The notes beneath the pieces are model-generated. The model had not been told where the DNA came from. It did not search any database and saw only the letters and a list, made by a program, of their open reading frames with translations. Below, in pieces: positions 7,212-14,281 of a DNA stretch of 15,025 nucleotides (positions within the stretch are counted from its first letter, which is position 1; every line of letters starts with the position of its first letter). Made by a program: the position numbers and the translations under genes. Location of the stretch: assembly GCA_019409045.1 (NCBI GenBank), contig DXVG01000018.1, forward strand, positions 1 to 15,025, in the 5' to 3' direction. This DNA is from Clostridiales bacterium. Lineage in GTDB: Bacteria; Bacillota; Clostridia; Christensenellales; Aristaeellaceae.

Positions 7212-8258
7212 ATGGACGCGAACATCAGCGTGATCGTGCCGGTCTACAAGGTGGAGCAATACCTGCCGCGCTGCCTGCGCTCCATCGAGGAGCAGACCAT
7301 CTTCCCGGAGCTCGAGGTGTTTCTGGTGGACGACGGCTCGCCCGACGGCAGCGGCGCGATGTGCGACGCGTTTGCCGCGCGGCATGAGAACGTGCGCGTC
7401 ATCCACAAGCCAAACGGCGGGCTCTCCGACGCGCGCAACGTGGCCATGGACGTGGCCACGGGCGATTTCTTCCTGTTTCTGGACAGCGACGACTACCTGC
7501 GCGCCGACGCCTGCGAGGTTCTGCGCGCCACGGCGCGGGACACGGGCGCGGACATCGTGGTCTACAAGCTGTGCGACGTCCACGACGACGACGGCGTGGC
7601 GCCCCCGGCCGTGCATGCGCCCAGGCGCATCGTGGGAAACCGCGCTGTGTTCCACGCGCTGGCCGGGCGCACCGACGGCATGACCGAGATGATGATCGAC
7701 AAGATGGTGCGCGCCGAGCTGTTCCGCGGCCTGCGATTCCCCGTGGGCATGAAGTGCGAGGACGCCTTCGTCATGCCCACGCTGGTCTCCCGCGCGCAGA
7801 TGGCCGTGGTGCTGGATGAACGGCTGTACTTCTACCGCCTGCGCCCCGGCAGCATCATGCGCACGCGCGGGGATACCATGGTGGACGATCGCGTGGCCGC
7901 GCACGAGGAGATCGTGCGCGTGGCGCGCAAGAGCTACCCGGAATCGGTGGAGGCGGCCAAGGCGCGCACCTATCACATACGCATCGTGTGCCTCAACGCC
8001 ATTCTGGACTGCCCGCGCTTTCGCACGCATCCCTGCTGGAAAAAGCACATCCGTGAGCTGCGCGCCCGCCTCGGGGACCTGCTGCGCACAAAGTCGCGCA
8101 TGTGGCTGCCCCTGCGCCGCAAGGCATACGCCATACTGCTGTGCGTCTGTCCCGATCTGGCGCTCGTCTACGAGCGCATACGCTTCCGCGAGCGCCGCAA
8201 GCACCTCGTGTACACCGACGATGCAAAAAAGAAGCCCGCAGGCAGGAAAAAGACATAA
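7212..8258 (+). CDS. GT2 family glycosyltransferase, paralogue 4
   Basis: GT-A fold transferase of 348 residues, last of the array. Motifs are ISVIVPVYKVEQYLPRCLRS, VDDGSPD, GGLSDARNVAMD, metal-binding DSD (91-93) and ED at 183-184 in KCEDAFVMPT. The latter half matches paralogue 1 rather than 2 or 3 (MIDKMVRAELFRGLRFP, then PRFRTHPCWKKHI). It ends in a lysine-rich tail, DDAKKKPAGRKKT, which could hold the protein to acidic membrane lipid; that is inference. AAAGGAGG at 7197-7204 gives the ribosome site, and the junction with paralogue 3 is again TGACATG. This copy is the most diverged in the GG-SARN region and shows no sign of recent conversion. Confidence 0.92.
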   Translation: MDANISVIVPVYKVEQYLPRCLRSIEEQTIFPELEVFLVDDGSPDGSGAMCDAFAARHENVRVIHKPNGGLSDARNVAMDVATGDFFLFLDSDDYLRADACEVLRATARDTGADIVVYKLCDVHDDDGVAPPAVHAPRRIVGNRAVFHALAGRTDGMTEMMIDKMVRAELFRGLRFPVGMKCEDAFVMPTLVSRAQMAVVLDERLYFYRLRPGSIMRTRGDTMVDDRVAAHEEIVRVARKSYPESVEAAKARTYHIRIVCLNAILDCPRFRTHPCWKKHIRELRARLGDLLRTKSRMWLPLRRKAYAILLCVCPDLALVYERIRFRERRKHLVYTDDAKKKPAGRKKT

Positions 8259-8301
8259 AAAGCGCGCGCCCCGCCTCGAGGATTCGAAGCGGGGCGCGCT
8301 C
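8256..8301. terminator. Terminator between converging glycosyltransferase and peptide operons
   Basis: An 11-bp GC stem (8264-8274 with 8289-8299) encloses a smaller inner stem (8276-8279 with 8284-8287). On the minus strand the stem is followed by TTTTTAT, giving a good intrinsic terminator 15 bp after the peptide-binding gene. On the plus strand the hairpin directly follows the last glycosyltransferase stop but lacks a T-run, so termination that way should be weaker. Confidence 0.82.
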
Positions 8302-8315
8302 TGCGTCGGGGCGCG

Positions 8316-9998
8316 TCAGCAGCCCAACTGGCAGAAGTTGTTGCCGGAGGTGGAGGTGAACATCTCCAGGAAGCAGATGGGGTCGTCGAAGTCGGCGCTC
8401 ATGCCCACGCGGCCGAGGTCGAAGTTGCCCGAGGCCATCTCGCCGCCGATCACGTTCCACTCCACGGTGCGTATCTCCATCTCTATGCCGATGGCGGCAA
8501 GGTCGCTCTGTATGCACTGGGCGACGTTCTCGTTCTGCGTGCCCGCGTTGATCAGGTACTCAAAGGCAATGGGCGTCTCCTCGGAGAGCATGCCGTCCTC
8601 AAACACATAGCCCACCGATTCCAGAAGCGCCACCGCGCCCTCCACGTCCGCGGTGAGGGAGTAGTAGCCGACCTCCTCCTCGTTGGGGTAGGTGTAGGCC
8701 TCGTCGTTGACGCGGAACACGCCGCCGTGGCCGTCGCTCATGCCGTCGGGGATGTAGGTGCCGGCGGGCGGCTCGGTCAGCCGCGCGGTCTCGGAGATCC
8801 AGGTGCGGTCGATCAGCATGCTCACGGCCCTGCGCACGGCGCTGGCCTGCTCGGCGCTCATGCCGTCGAACATGGGGCTGTTTACGTTGAAGCACACAAA
8901 GGACGTGCCCAGGCTGGCGGTGACGTAGAACTCGGGGTCCGAGCCCTCCAGAAGGCCGGGCATCTCGTCGGCCGGGATGGTGTCGATAAAGTCGAGGTCG
9001 CCGGCGAGGTAGGCCGCGTAGATCACCGAATCGTCCGCCGAGAGCATGAACTCAAGCCGCTCCATGGTCACGTTTTCCGCGTTCCAGTAGTTGGGGTTTT
9101 TGACGTATACCATGCTCTCCTCGTGCGTCCAGCTCTCCAGCACATACGCGCCCGAGCAGACGAACCCGGCCTCGGTCACCCACGCGCCGGGGTTGGCGAG
9201 CGCGCCGTCCTGATCGAGGTATCCCTCCGCGGATTCCACGCACGCCTTCTGCACGGGGTAGAACACCGGGAAGGCCGCCAGGTCGAGCATGTAGGGGCAG
9301 GGCGCGACGAGCTGCACCGTGAAGGTCAGCCCGTCCTCCGAGGCGGAAATGGCGAGCCCCTCCTCGGTGCCGTAGCCCTCGATGACGCTGAACAGGTAGC
9401 CGTACACCGCGCCGGTGTCGGGATCGGCCGCGCGGTTCCACGAGTACACGAAGTCCTCGGCGGTCAGCGGCGTGCCGTCCGACCACATCAGGCCCTCGCG
9501 CAGCGTGAAGGTGTAGGTCAGCGCGTCGTCGGACACCGTGTAGCCTGTGGCGAAGTCCGGCTGGAGCTCGCCGTCCGGGCCGTGGGTGTACAGGCCGCCG
9601 AAGCTGTTGACCGCCAGGGAGGCGCCGTCCAGCGTGTAGTTCAGCGCCGGGTCGAGCGTCATCGGCTCGCTGGCCAGGTTGATGCGCAGCGTGTCCTCGC
9701 CCTCGCGGGTGGTGTACATGAAGTACTTCAGCCCCTCGGGGGTGTCATAGAAGCCCTGCACGTCGCTTTTGAGCATATAGGGGTCGGTGTAGTAGGTGAT
9801 GGGCACCACGGCGCCCGTCTCCATGAGCATGTCCTCCGCCTCGTGCATCAGCGCCTCGCGCGCCTCCAGATCGGTCTCGGTCTTGATCGAGGCGATCAGC
9901 GCGTCGTATTGCGCCCAGTCCGGGGTGGAGCCCTCCGCGAGGGCCGCGCCGCCCGTCAGCATCAGGACGGCAAGGAACAGGGCAAACAGTTTTTTCAT
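8316..9998 (-). CDS. oppA: Family-5 peptide-binding protein, apparently circularly permuted
   Basis: Extracytoplasmic solute-binding protein (SBP_bac_5, OppA/DppA type; 560 residues) expected to feed the importer encoded by the same operon. The start at 9998 has GAGGAGG upstream, and a signal peptide ends at about GGAALA-EG (21). Residues 27-96 (YDALIAS, AREALMHEAEDMLME, VVPITYYTDPYMLK, GLKYFMYT) look like the closing segment that normally ends this family. From residue 103 a normal N-terminus begins (TLRINLASEPMTLDPAL), continuing with FTLREGLMWSDGTPLTAEDFVYSW, KNPNYWN and AAIGIEMEIR. The protein stops at SGNNFCQLGC, exactly where relatives go on to the YDALI segment. The stop is followed at once by a terminator, so this is not a frameshift. 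There is no lipobox and no cysteine near the N-terminus. It is the last gene of the operon, 35 bp after oppF. Confidence 0.9.
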   Translation of the reverse strand: MKKLFALFLAVLMLTGGAALAEGSTPDWAQYDALIASIKTETDLEAREALMHEAEDMLMETGAVVPITYYTDPYMLKSDVQGFYDTPEGLKYFMYTTREGEDTLRINLASEPMTLDPALNYTLDGASLAVNSFGGLYTHGPDGELQPDFATGYTVSDDALTYTFTLREGLMWSDGTPLTAEDFVYSWNRAADPDTGAVYGYLFSVIEGYGTEEGLAISASEDGLTFTVQLVAPCPYMLDLAAFPVFYPVQKACVESAEGYLDQDGALANPGAWVTEAGFVCSGAYVLESWTHEESMVYVKNPNYWNAENVTMERLEFMLSADDSVIYAAYLAGDLDFIDTIPADEMPGLLEGSDPEFYVTASLGTSFVCFNVNSPMFDGMSAEQASAVRRAVSMLIDRTWISETARLTEPPAGTYIPDGMSDGHGGVFRVNDEAYTYPNEEEVGYYSLTADVEGAVALLESVGYVFEDGMLSEETPIAFEYLINAGTQNENVAQCIQSDLAAIGIEMEIRTVEWNVIGGEMASGNFDLGRVGMSADFDDPICFLEMFTSTSGNNFCQLGC

Positions 9999-10033
9999 AA
10001 AGGACGACCTCCTCTGTTGTGTGCGCAGTATCG

Positions 10034-10993
10034 CTATATGTCAAAGGCGCAGTGACAGGCGACCTCTCGCCCGTCGTCGCGCCCGCGCAACGCGGGTGCC
10101 TCGCGCGCGCAGCGCGCCGTGGAAAGGGGGCAGCGCGGATGGTACGCGCAGCCTCCCGGCGCGTGCAGAAGCCCGGGGGGCTCGGCCTCGGGCCGGAACG
10201 CCGGCCGGGGATCGCGCGGGTCCGCCGTGGGCACGGCCTCCAGCAGCGCGCGCGTGTAGGGGTGCAGCGGCGCGTCCAGCACCGCGTCGGCCGCGCCGGT
10301 CTCCACGATGCGGCCCATGTACATCACTGCGATGCGGTGGCTGATGTGGCCCACCACCGACAGATCGTGCGAGATGAACAGATACGCAAGCCCAAGTTGT
10401 TTCTGCAGATCCATCAGCGTGTTGAGCACCTGCGCCTGCACGGACGTGTCCAGTGCGCTGACCGGCTCGTCGCACACCAGAAAGCTCGGGTCTACGGCCA
10501 GCGCGCGCGCGATGCCGATGCGCTGGCGCTGCCCGCCGGAGAATGCGTGCGGCCGCCGCTGCGCGTGCGCGGGGTCGAGACCCACCAGCGCCATCAGCTC
10601 CTCCACGCGCGCCCGGCGCGATGCGCGCGTCGGGCACAGGCGGTGGATATCCAGCGCCTCGCCGATCAGCTCCGCGGCGGTCATGCGCGGGTCCAGCGAG
10701 GAATAGGGGTCCTGAAACACCATCTGCATCCTGCGGCGCAGCGCGCGCATGCTCTGCCGGTCCACGCGCTGCCCGTCGAAGAACACCTCGCCGCCGGTCG
10801 GCTCGTACAGGCGCAAAAGCGTGCGCCCCAGCGTCGTCTTTCCGCAGCCGGACTCGCCCACAAGCCCCAGCGTCTCCCCGGGGTCCACATACAGGCTCAC
10901 GCCGTCCACCGCGCGCAGCGCACGGCGGCGAAGCCCCTCGCGCACGAAGAAGTGCTTTTGCACATCGCGCGCCTCCAGCAGATGCCCGCTCAT
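10034..10993 (-). CDS. oppF: Oligopeptide/dipeptide ABC transporter ATPase, OppF/DppF family
   Basis: One of two ATPase subunits of the peptide importer, 319 residues. Walker A GESGCGKT (46-53), Q-loop FQDPYSSLDPR, signature FSGGQRQR (151-158), Walker B FLVCDEP (171-177) and switch His in ISHDLSVV are all intact. The C-terminal oligo_HPY region has HPYTRALLEAVP and the cysteine pattern GCAYHPRCPLSTARC followed by VACHC, where relatives can bind an iron-sulfur cluster. The start is the ATG at 10993, which overlaps the oppD stop (TGATG), so translation is coupled. A frame open to 11647 runs across oppD and is not credible. The OppF/DppF distinction and the substrate cannot be fixed from sequence. 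Confidence 0.95.
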   Translation of the reverse strand: MSGHLLEARDVQKHFFVREGLRRRALRAVDGVSLYVDPGETLGLVGESGCGKTTLGRTLLRLYEPTGGEVFFDGQRVDRQSMRALRRRMQMVFQDPYSSLDPRMTAAELIGEALDIHRLCPTRASRRARVEELMALVGLDPAHAQRRPHAFSGGQRQRIGIARALAVDPSFLVCDEPVSALDTSVQAQVLNTLMDLQKQLGLAYLFISHDLSVVGHISHRIAVMYMGRIVETGAADAVLDAPLHPYTRALLEAVPTADPRDPRPAFRPEAEPPGLLHAPGGCAYHPRCPLSTARCAREAPALRGRDDGREVACHCAFDI

Positions 10994-11988
10994 CACACCG
11001 CCACGCCCCCTTCGCCCTCCGGCAGGGCGTTTTTCCAGCAGGCCGCGCGGTGCCCTGCGCCGAAATCGACCTGCTCGGGCTGCCGGTCGAGGCATATGCG
11101 CATCGCCCCGGCGCAGCGCGGCGCGAACGGGCAACCGCCCTGCCGCGCGACGGCGTCGGGCGCGCCGCCGGGGATCGCCGAAAGGCGCATGTGCGCCCGC
11201 TCGCGCGAGGGCACGCAGCGCAAAAGCCCCCGCGTGTACTCGTGGCGCGCGTCCAAGAGCACGTCCTCCACGCGGCCGCGCTCCACGATGCGCCCCGCGT
11301 ACATGACCGCCACCTCGTCGCAGGTCTGGGCGATCACGCCCAGGTCGTGCGTCACCAGCAGCACCGACATGCCAAGCTCCCGCCGCAGCTTGCGCAACAG
11401 CGCCAGTATCTGCGCTTGGATCGTCACATCCAGCGCCGTGGTCGGCTCGTCGGCGATGAGCAGCTCCGGCTCGCAGCACAGCGCCATGGCGATCATCACC
11501 CGCTGCCGCATGCCGCCGGACAGCTCGTGCGGGTACTGCCGCATCCTGCGCGCGGGCGCGTCCACGCCCACCAGCCCCAGAAGCTCCTGCGCGCGTGTGC
11601 GGGCCTGTGCGCCGCGCAGCGGCAGGTGCAGCCGGATCGCCTCGCACAGCTGGCTTCCCACGGTGTACACGGGGTTGAGCGAGGTCATCGGGTCCTGAAA
11701 CACCATGCCGATCTTCCCGCCGCGCAGCCTGCGCATCTCCCCGGCCGGGCAGTTTACAAGGTCCCGGCCGTCAAAGCGTATCTCGCCCCCCGTCACGCGC
11801 CCGGGCGGCTCGAGTATGCCCGGGATCGCGCAGGCCAGCGCCGACTTGCCCGCGCCGGACTCGCCCACCACGCCCAGTATGCGCTCGCGCTCCAGCGTGA
11901 GGGAAACGCCGTCCACGGCGCGCACCTCCCCGGCGGACGTGGGAAACGCCACGCGCAGATCGCGCAGCTCCAACAGAGGCTCCGCCAC
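10993..11988 (-). CDS. oppD: Oligopeptide/dipeptide ABC transporter ATPase, OppD/DppD family
   Basis: Partner ATPase of OppF, 331 residues. It has Walker A GESGAGKS (42-49), Q-loop FQDPMTSLNPV, signature LSGGMRQR (156-163), Walker B LLIADEP (176-182), and switch His in VTHDLGVIA. The C-terminal region has the family cysteines GCPFAPRC and MRICLDRQPEQ, then HRAACW. I chose the GTG at 11988 because AGGAGG (11997-12002) is 8 bp away; an earlier GTG at 11997 overlaps that site. The gene begins 5 bp after the oppC stop, and its own stop overlaps the oppF start by one base. It ends with a short extra tail, LPEGEGGVAV, whose codons carry the ribosome site for oppF. Confidence 0.95.
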   Translation of the reverse strand: MAEPLLELRDLRVAFPTSAGEVRAVDGVSLTLERERILGVVGESGAGKSALACAIPGILEPPGRVTGGEIRFDGRDLVNCPAGEMRRLRGGKIGMVFQDPMTSLNPVYTVGSQLCEAIRLHLPLRGAQARTRAQELLGLVGVDAPARRMRQYPHELSGGMRQRVMIAMALCCEPELLIADEPTTALDVTIQAQILALLRKLRRELGMSVLLVTHDLGVIAQTCDEVAVMYAGRIVERGRVEDVLLDARHEYTRGLLRCVPSRERAHMRLSAIPGGAPDAVARQGGCPFAPRCAGAMRICLDRQPEQVDFGAGHRAACWKNALPEGEGGVAV

Positions 11989-11993
11989 GTCCG

Positions 11994-13067
11994 TCACCTC
12001 CTCAGCCGCGGATCGACGGCGTCGCGCAGCGCGTCGCCCAACAGGTTGAACGCCAGCACGATCAGGCAGATCGTCAGCGCGGGAAACACCAGCTTGTGCG
12101 GATAGCTGCCCAACGCGCCGCGCGCGGCGTTGGCCAGGGAGCCCAGGCTCGGCATCGGCGCCTGCACGCCCAGCCCGATGAAGCTCAGAAAGCTCTCCGT
12201 GAAGATGGCCGAGGGGATCTGCATCGTCGCCGCCGCGAGGATCACCGGCATGCAGTTGGGCAGTATGTGGCGGCAGAGTATGCGCACCGGCCCCGCGCCC
12301 AGCGAGCGCGCCGCGGGCACATACTCGTTGGCCTTCGCGGCGAGCACCTCGCCGCGCACCAGCCGCGCCATGCCCGCCCAGTACAGCGCGCCGAACACCA
12401 CGAACATCGAAAACAGGTTGTTTCCCAGCGCGGCGCGCAGCGAGTCTTTGGGCGCGTCGCCCAGCGCCTGATCCAGGATCACCGAGAACAGGATCACCAG
12501 CAGCGTGTCCGGTAGCGCGTAGATCACGTCCACCACGCGCATCATCAGAAGGTCGACCCTTCCGCCCGCATAGCCGGAGACCGAGCCGTAGGCAAGCCCG
12601 ATCGCCAGCACGATCAGCGTGGCCAACAGCCCGGTCAGCAGCGACACGCGCGCCGCGTAGACCACGCGGATGAAGTAATCCCGACACAGCTCATCCGTGC
12701 CGAAGATGTGCGGGAAGATGCGCGTCCCCTCCGCCATGGCGGCCTTCTCCGCCTCGGAGTACTGGAACGGCCCGAGGTTTTTGGCCCCGCTGTCGCGCCG
12801 CCCGTTCACGGTGATGATCTCCGTCGGGCCATAGGGCACCACGGCGGGCGCGAACACCACCGTCGCCACCAGCACAAACAGCACCGCCAGGCTCAGGACC
12901 GCCATGGGGTCGCGCAGCAGGGAGCGCCACAGGCTGCGCTCGCGCGGCGCCTGTGCGCAGGCGCTCTGCGCGGCTTTGCGCTCCTCCCCGGTGAGGGGGC
13001 GGAACGCGCGCAGGTCCAGCTGCATGCTCAGCGGGCGCTTTCTCGGAGGGCTTTCCACGGCCTTCAT
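11994..13067 (-). CDS. oppC: Peptide ABC transporter permease, OppC/DppC family
   Basis: Second membrane subunit of the peptide importer, 357 residues. A cytoplasmic N-terminal tail of about 50 residues leads to the first membrane segment (about 54-75). An extracytoplasmic loop of about 45 residues follows (79-123, with GPFQYSEAEKAAMAEG). The family block IFGTDELCRDYFIRVVYAAR then begins, with Cys where Gly is usual. The permease motif AARSLGAGPVRILCRHILPN marks the ATPase-contact loop, and the protein ends in LRDAVDPRLRR as family members do. The ATG at 13067 has GAGGGGG about 7 bp upstream. It starts 12 bp after oppB. Another in-frame Met at residue 15 lacks a better ribosome site. Confidence 0.94.
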   Translation of the reverse strand: MKAVESPPRKRPLSMQLDLRAFRPLTGEERKAAQSACAQAPRERSLWRSLLRDPMAVLSLAVLFVLVATVVFAPAVVPYGPTEIITVNGRRDSGAKNLGPFQYSEAEKAAMAEGTRIFPHIFGTDELCRDYFIRVVYAARVSLLTGLLATLIVLAIGLAYGSVSGYAGGRVDLLMMRVVDVIYALPDTLLVILFSVILDQALGDAPKDSLRAALGNNLFSMFVVFGALYWAGMARLVRGEVLAAKANEYVPAARSLGAGPVRILCRHILPNCMPVILAAATMQIPSAIFTESFLSFIGLGVQAPMPSLGSLANAARGALGSYPHKLVFPALTICLIVLAFNLLGDALRDAVDPRLRR

Positions 13068-13079
13068 GCGCGCACCCCC

Positions 13080-13991
13080 TCAGCCAAGCTCGATCCGGGG
13101 ATCGACCGCCCGGTACAGCAGATCGCACACGAGCGTCATCGCGGCCATCAGCGCGGCCAGCACGATGGTGGTGGCCATGATCATGGGATAGTCGCGATTC
13201 CCGATGCTCTCGACAAACTTGCCGCCCAGCCCGCCGATGGTGAACACGCTCTCGACCACCATGGAGCCGGTGAGCGTGTAGGCGGTCATGGGGCCGATGT
13301 AGGATATGACCGGCACCATGGCGTTCTTCAGCGCGTGCCGCGCCACCACCGCGCACTCCCGCGCCCCCTTGGCGCGCGCGGTGCGTATGTAGTCCCGCCC
13401 CAGCGCGTCCAGCATGGAGGCGCGCGTCAGGCGCGCGATGTAGGCCATGGGGTAGAGCATCAGCGAGATCACCGGCAGCACATAGCTCTTTTCGCTCGCG
13501 GACCACACGCCGAACCACCCCAGATGCAGGCAGAACACCAGCAGCAACAGCGTCGCCAGTATGAAGCTGGGAACGGCGACAAACAGCGTGGCCAGCAGGC
13601 ACACCAGCCGGTCGGCGACGCGGCCGTGGCGCGCGGCGGCGAGGCAGCCCAGCGCAAGCCCGAACAGCAGCGCCAGCGCGATGCTCGTGCCGCCCAGGCG
13701 CGCGGAGATGCCGAAGCTCTCGCCGATCACCTCGGAGATGTCCCGCCCGGTCTTGAGCGACACGCCCAAGTCGCCCCGCAGCGCGCCGCGCAGGTACAGC
13801 ACATATTGTTCGGGAACGCTTTTGTCCAGGTGGAAGCGGCTCTCCAGCGCGGCCTTCGCGGCCGGGTCGGTGGCCTTGTCGGTGTCGAAGGGACCGCCGG
13901 GAATGGCGTGCATGGCAAAGAAGGTGACGGTGGCCACGACAAGTACCGTCGCAGCCGCCAGCAACACTCGCTTTACCACATACCAGAGCAT
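13080..13991 (-). CDS. oppB: Peptide ABC transporter permease, OppB/DppB family
   Basis: First gene and first membrane subunit of the peptide importer, 303 residues. The opening MLWYVVKRVLLAAATVLVV is the family's first membrane helix. It is followed by FFAMHAIPGGPF, an extracytoplasmic loop with FHLDKSVPEQYVLYL, and RGDLGVSLKTGRDISEVI. The ATPase-contact motif is DYIRTARAKGARECAVVARH. The C-terminal VVESVFTIGGLGGKFVESIGNRDYPMI and LLYRAVDPRIELG are typical. The ATG at 13991 has AAGGAG 8 bp upstream, and its promoter lies about 50 bp away. Length and motifs are normal for the family. Confidence 0.95.
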   Translation of the reverse strand: MLWYVVKRVLLAAATVLVVATVTFFAMHAIPGGPFDTDKATDPAAKAALESRFHLDKSVPEQYVLYLRGALRGDLGVSLKTGRDISEVIGESFGISARLGGTSIALALLFGLALGCLAAARHGRVADRLVCLLATLFVAVPSFILATLLLLVFCLHLGWFGVWSASEKSYVLPVISLMLYPMAYIARLTRASMLDALGRDYIRTARAKGARECAVVARHALKNAMVPVISYIGPMTAYTLTGSMVVESVFTIGGLGGKFVESIGNRDYPMIMATTIVLAALMAAMTLVCDLLYRAVDPRIELG

Positions 13992-14041
13992 CGCTACGGC
14001 TCCTTCCGGTCGTTACATAAAACATACTTCTACGATATAAC

Positions 14042-14071
14042 ATTTTACAACCCCGCATGCCCGGAAGTCAA
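14042..14071 (-). promoter_or_regulatory. Sigma-A promoter of the peptide-importer operon
   Basis: Minus-strand TTGACT (14066-14071) and TAAAAT (14042-14047) are separated by 18 bp, each with one mismatch to consensus, 50 bp upstream of oppB. The surroundings are AT-rich relative to the genes. I see no second promoter before oppA, so all five genes probably share this one. Confidence 0.72.
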
Positions 14072-14082
14072 GCGCATTTGCT

Positions 14083-14098
14083 GGAAAACGTTGTTTCC
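14083..14098. promoter_or_regulatory. Operator-like AACGTT site upstream of the peptide promoter
   Basis: GGAAAACGTTGTTTCC has matching GGAAA/TTTCC outer arms around an AACGTT core. Its core is centred about 18 bp upstream of the -35 box, nearly the same offset as the AAAACGTTTT site of the sugar operon. It matches about 10 of 14 positions of the optimal CcpA element. A LacI/CcpA-type regulator is plausible but unproven. Confidence 0.4.
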
Positions 14099-14211
14099 GA
14101 CATCATTTAACATCCATGCCGCGAACATGTGACACAATCTTGTCCTTTTTGCGCTATACCCGCCCGCGCGCGACCAGAAATTGTGTGTTTTGCGCCAACA
14201 TCACGTTTGGC

Positions 14212-14240
14212 TTGCATCGCGCGGGCAAACGTGTTATTCT
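14212..14240 (+). promoter_or_regulatory. Candidate promoter of the CoA-ligase gene
   Basis: TATTCT (14235-14240) is a fair -10 box and TTGCAT (14212-14217), with only TTG conserved, lies 17 bp upstream. Transcription would start near 14247 and give a leader of about 35 bases. It diverges from the peptide-importer promoter. The weak -35 match lowers confidence. Confidence 0.45.
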
Positions 14241-14281
14241 TATAGGGAGATACATTGTTCCGGGGGGAGAGATGCCTTGTG

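Noticed and set aside
8316..8330. Premature stop or frameshift at the end of the peptide-binding gene
   Set aside because: The bases after the stop run straight into the terminator with no room for the missing segment, and that segment is found intact at the N-terminus of the same frame.
10994..11647. Upstream extension of oppF into a 537-codon protein
   Set aside because: The extension is the out-of-frame shadow of oppD. The true start overlaps the oppD stop as TGATG.
10019..11698. Plus-strand open frame opposite oppF and oppD
   Set aside because: Arg/His/Ala-rich composition with no motif, and both minus-strand genes carry all ABC ATPase motifs.
14132..14186. Inverted pair ACACAAT (14132-14138) and ATTGTGT (14180-14186)
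   Set aside because: A 7-bp match separated by 41 bp in an intergenic region is likely by chance and has no promoter relationship I can support.
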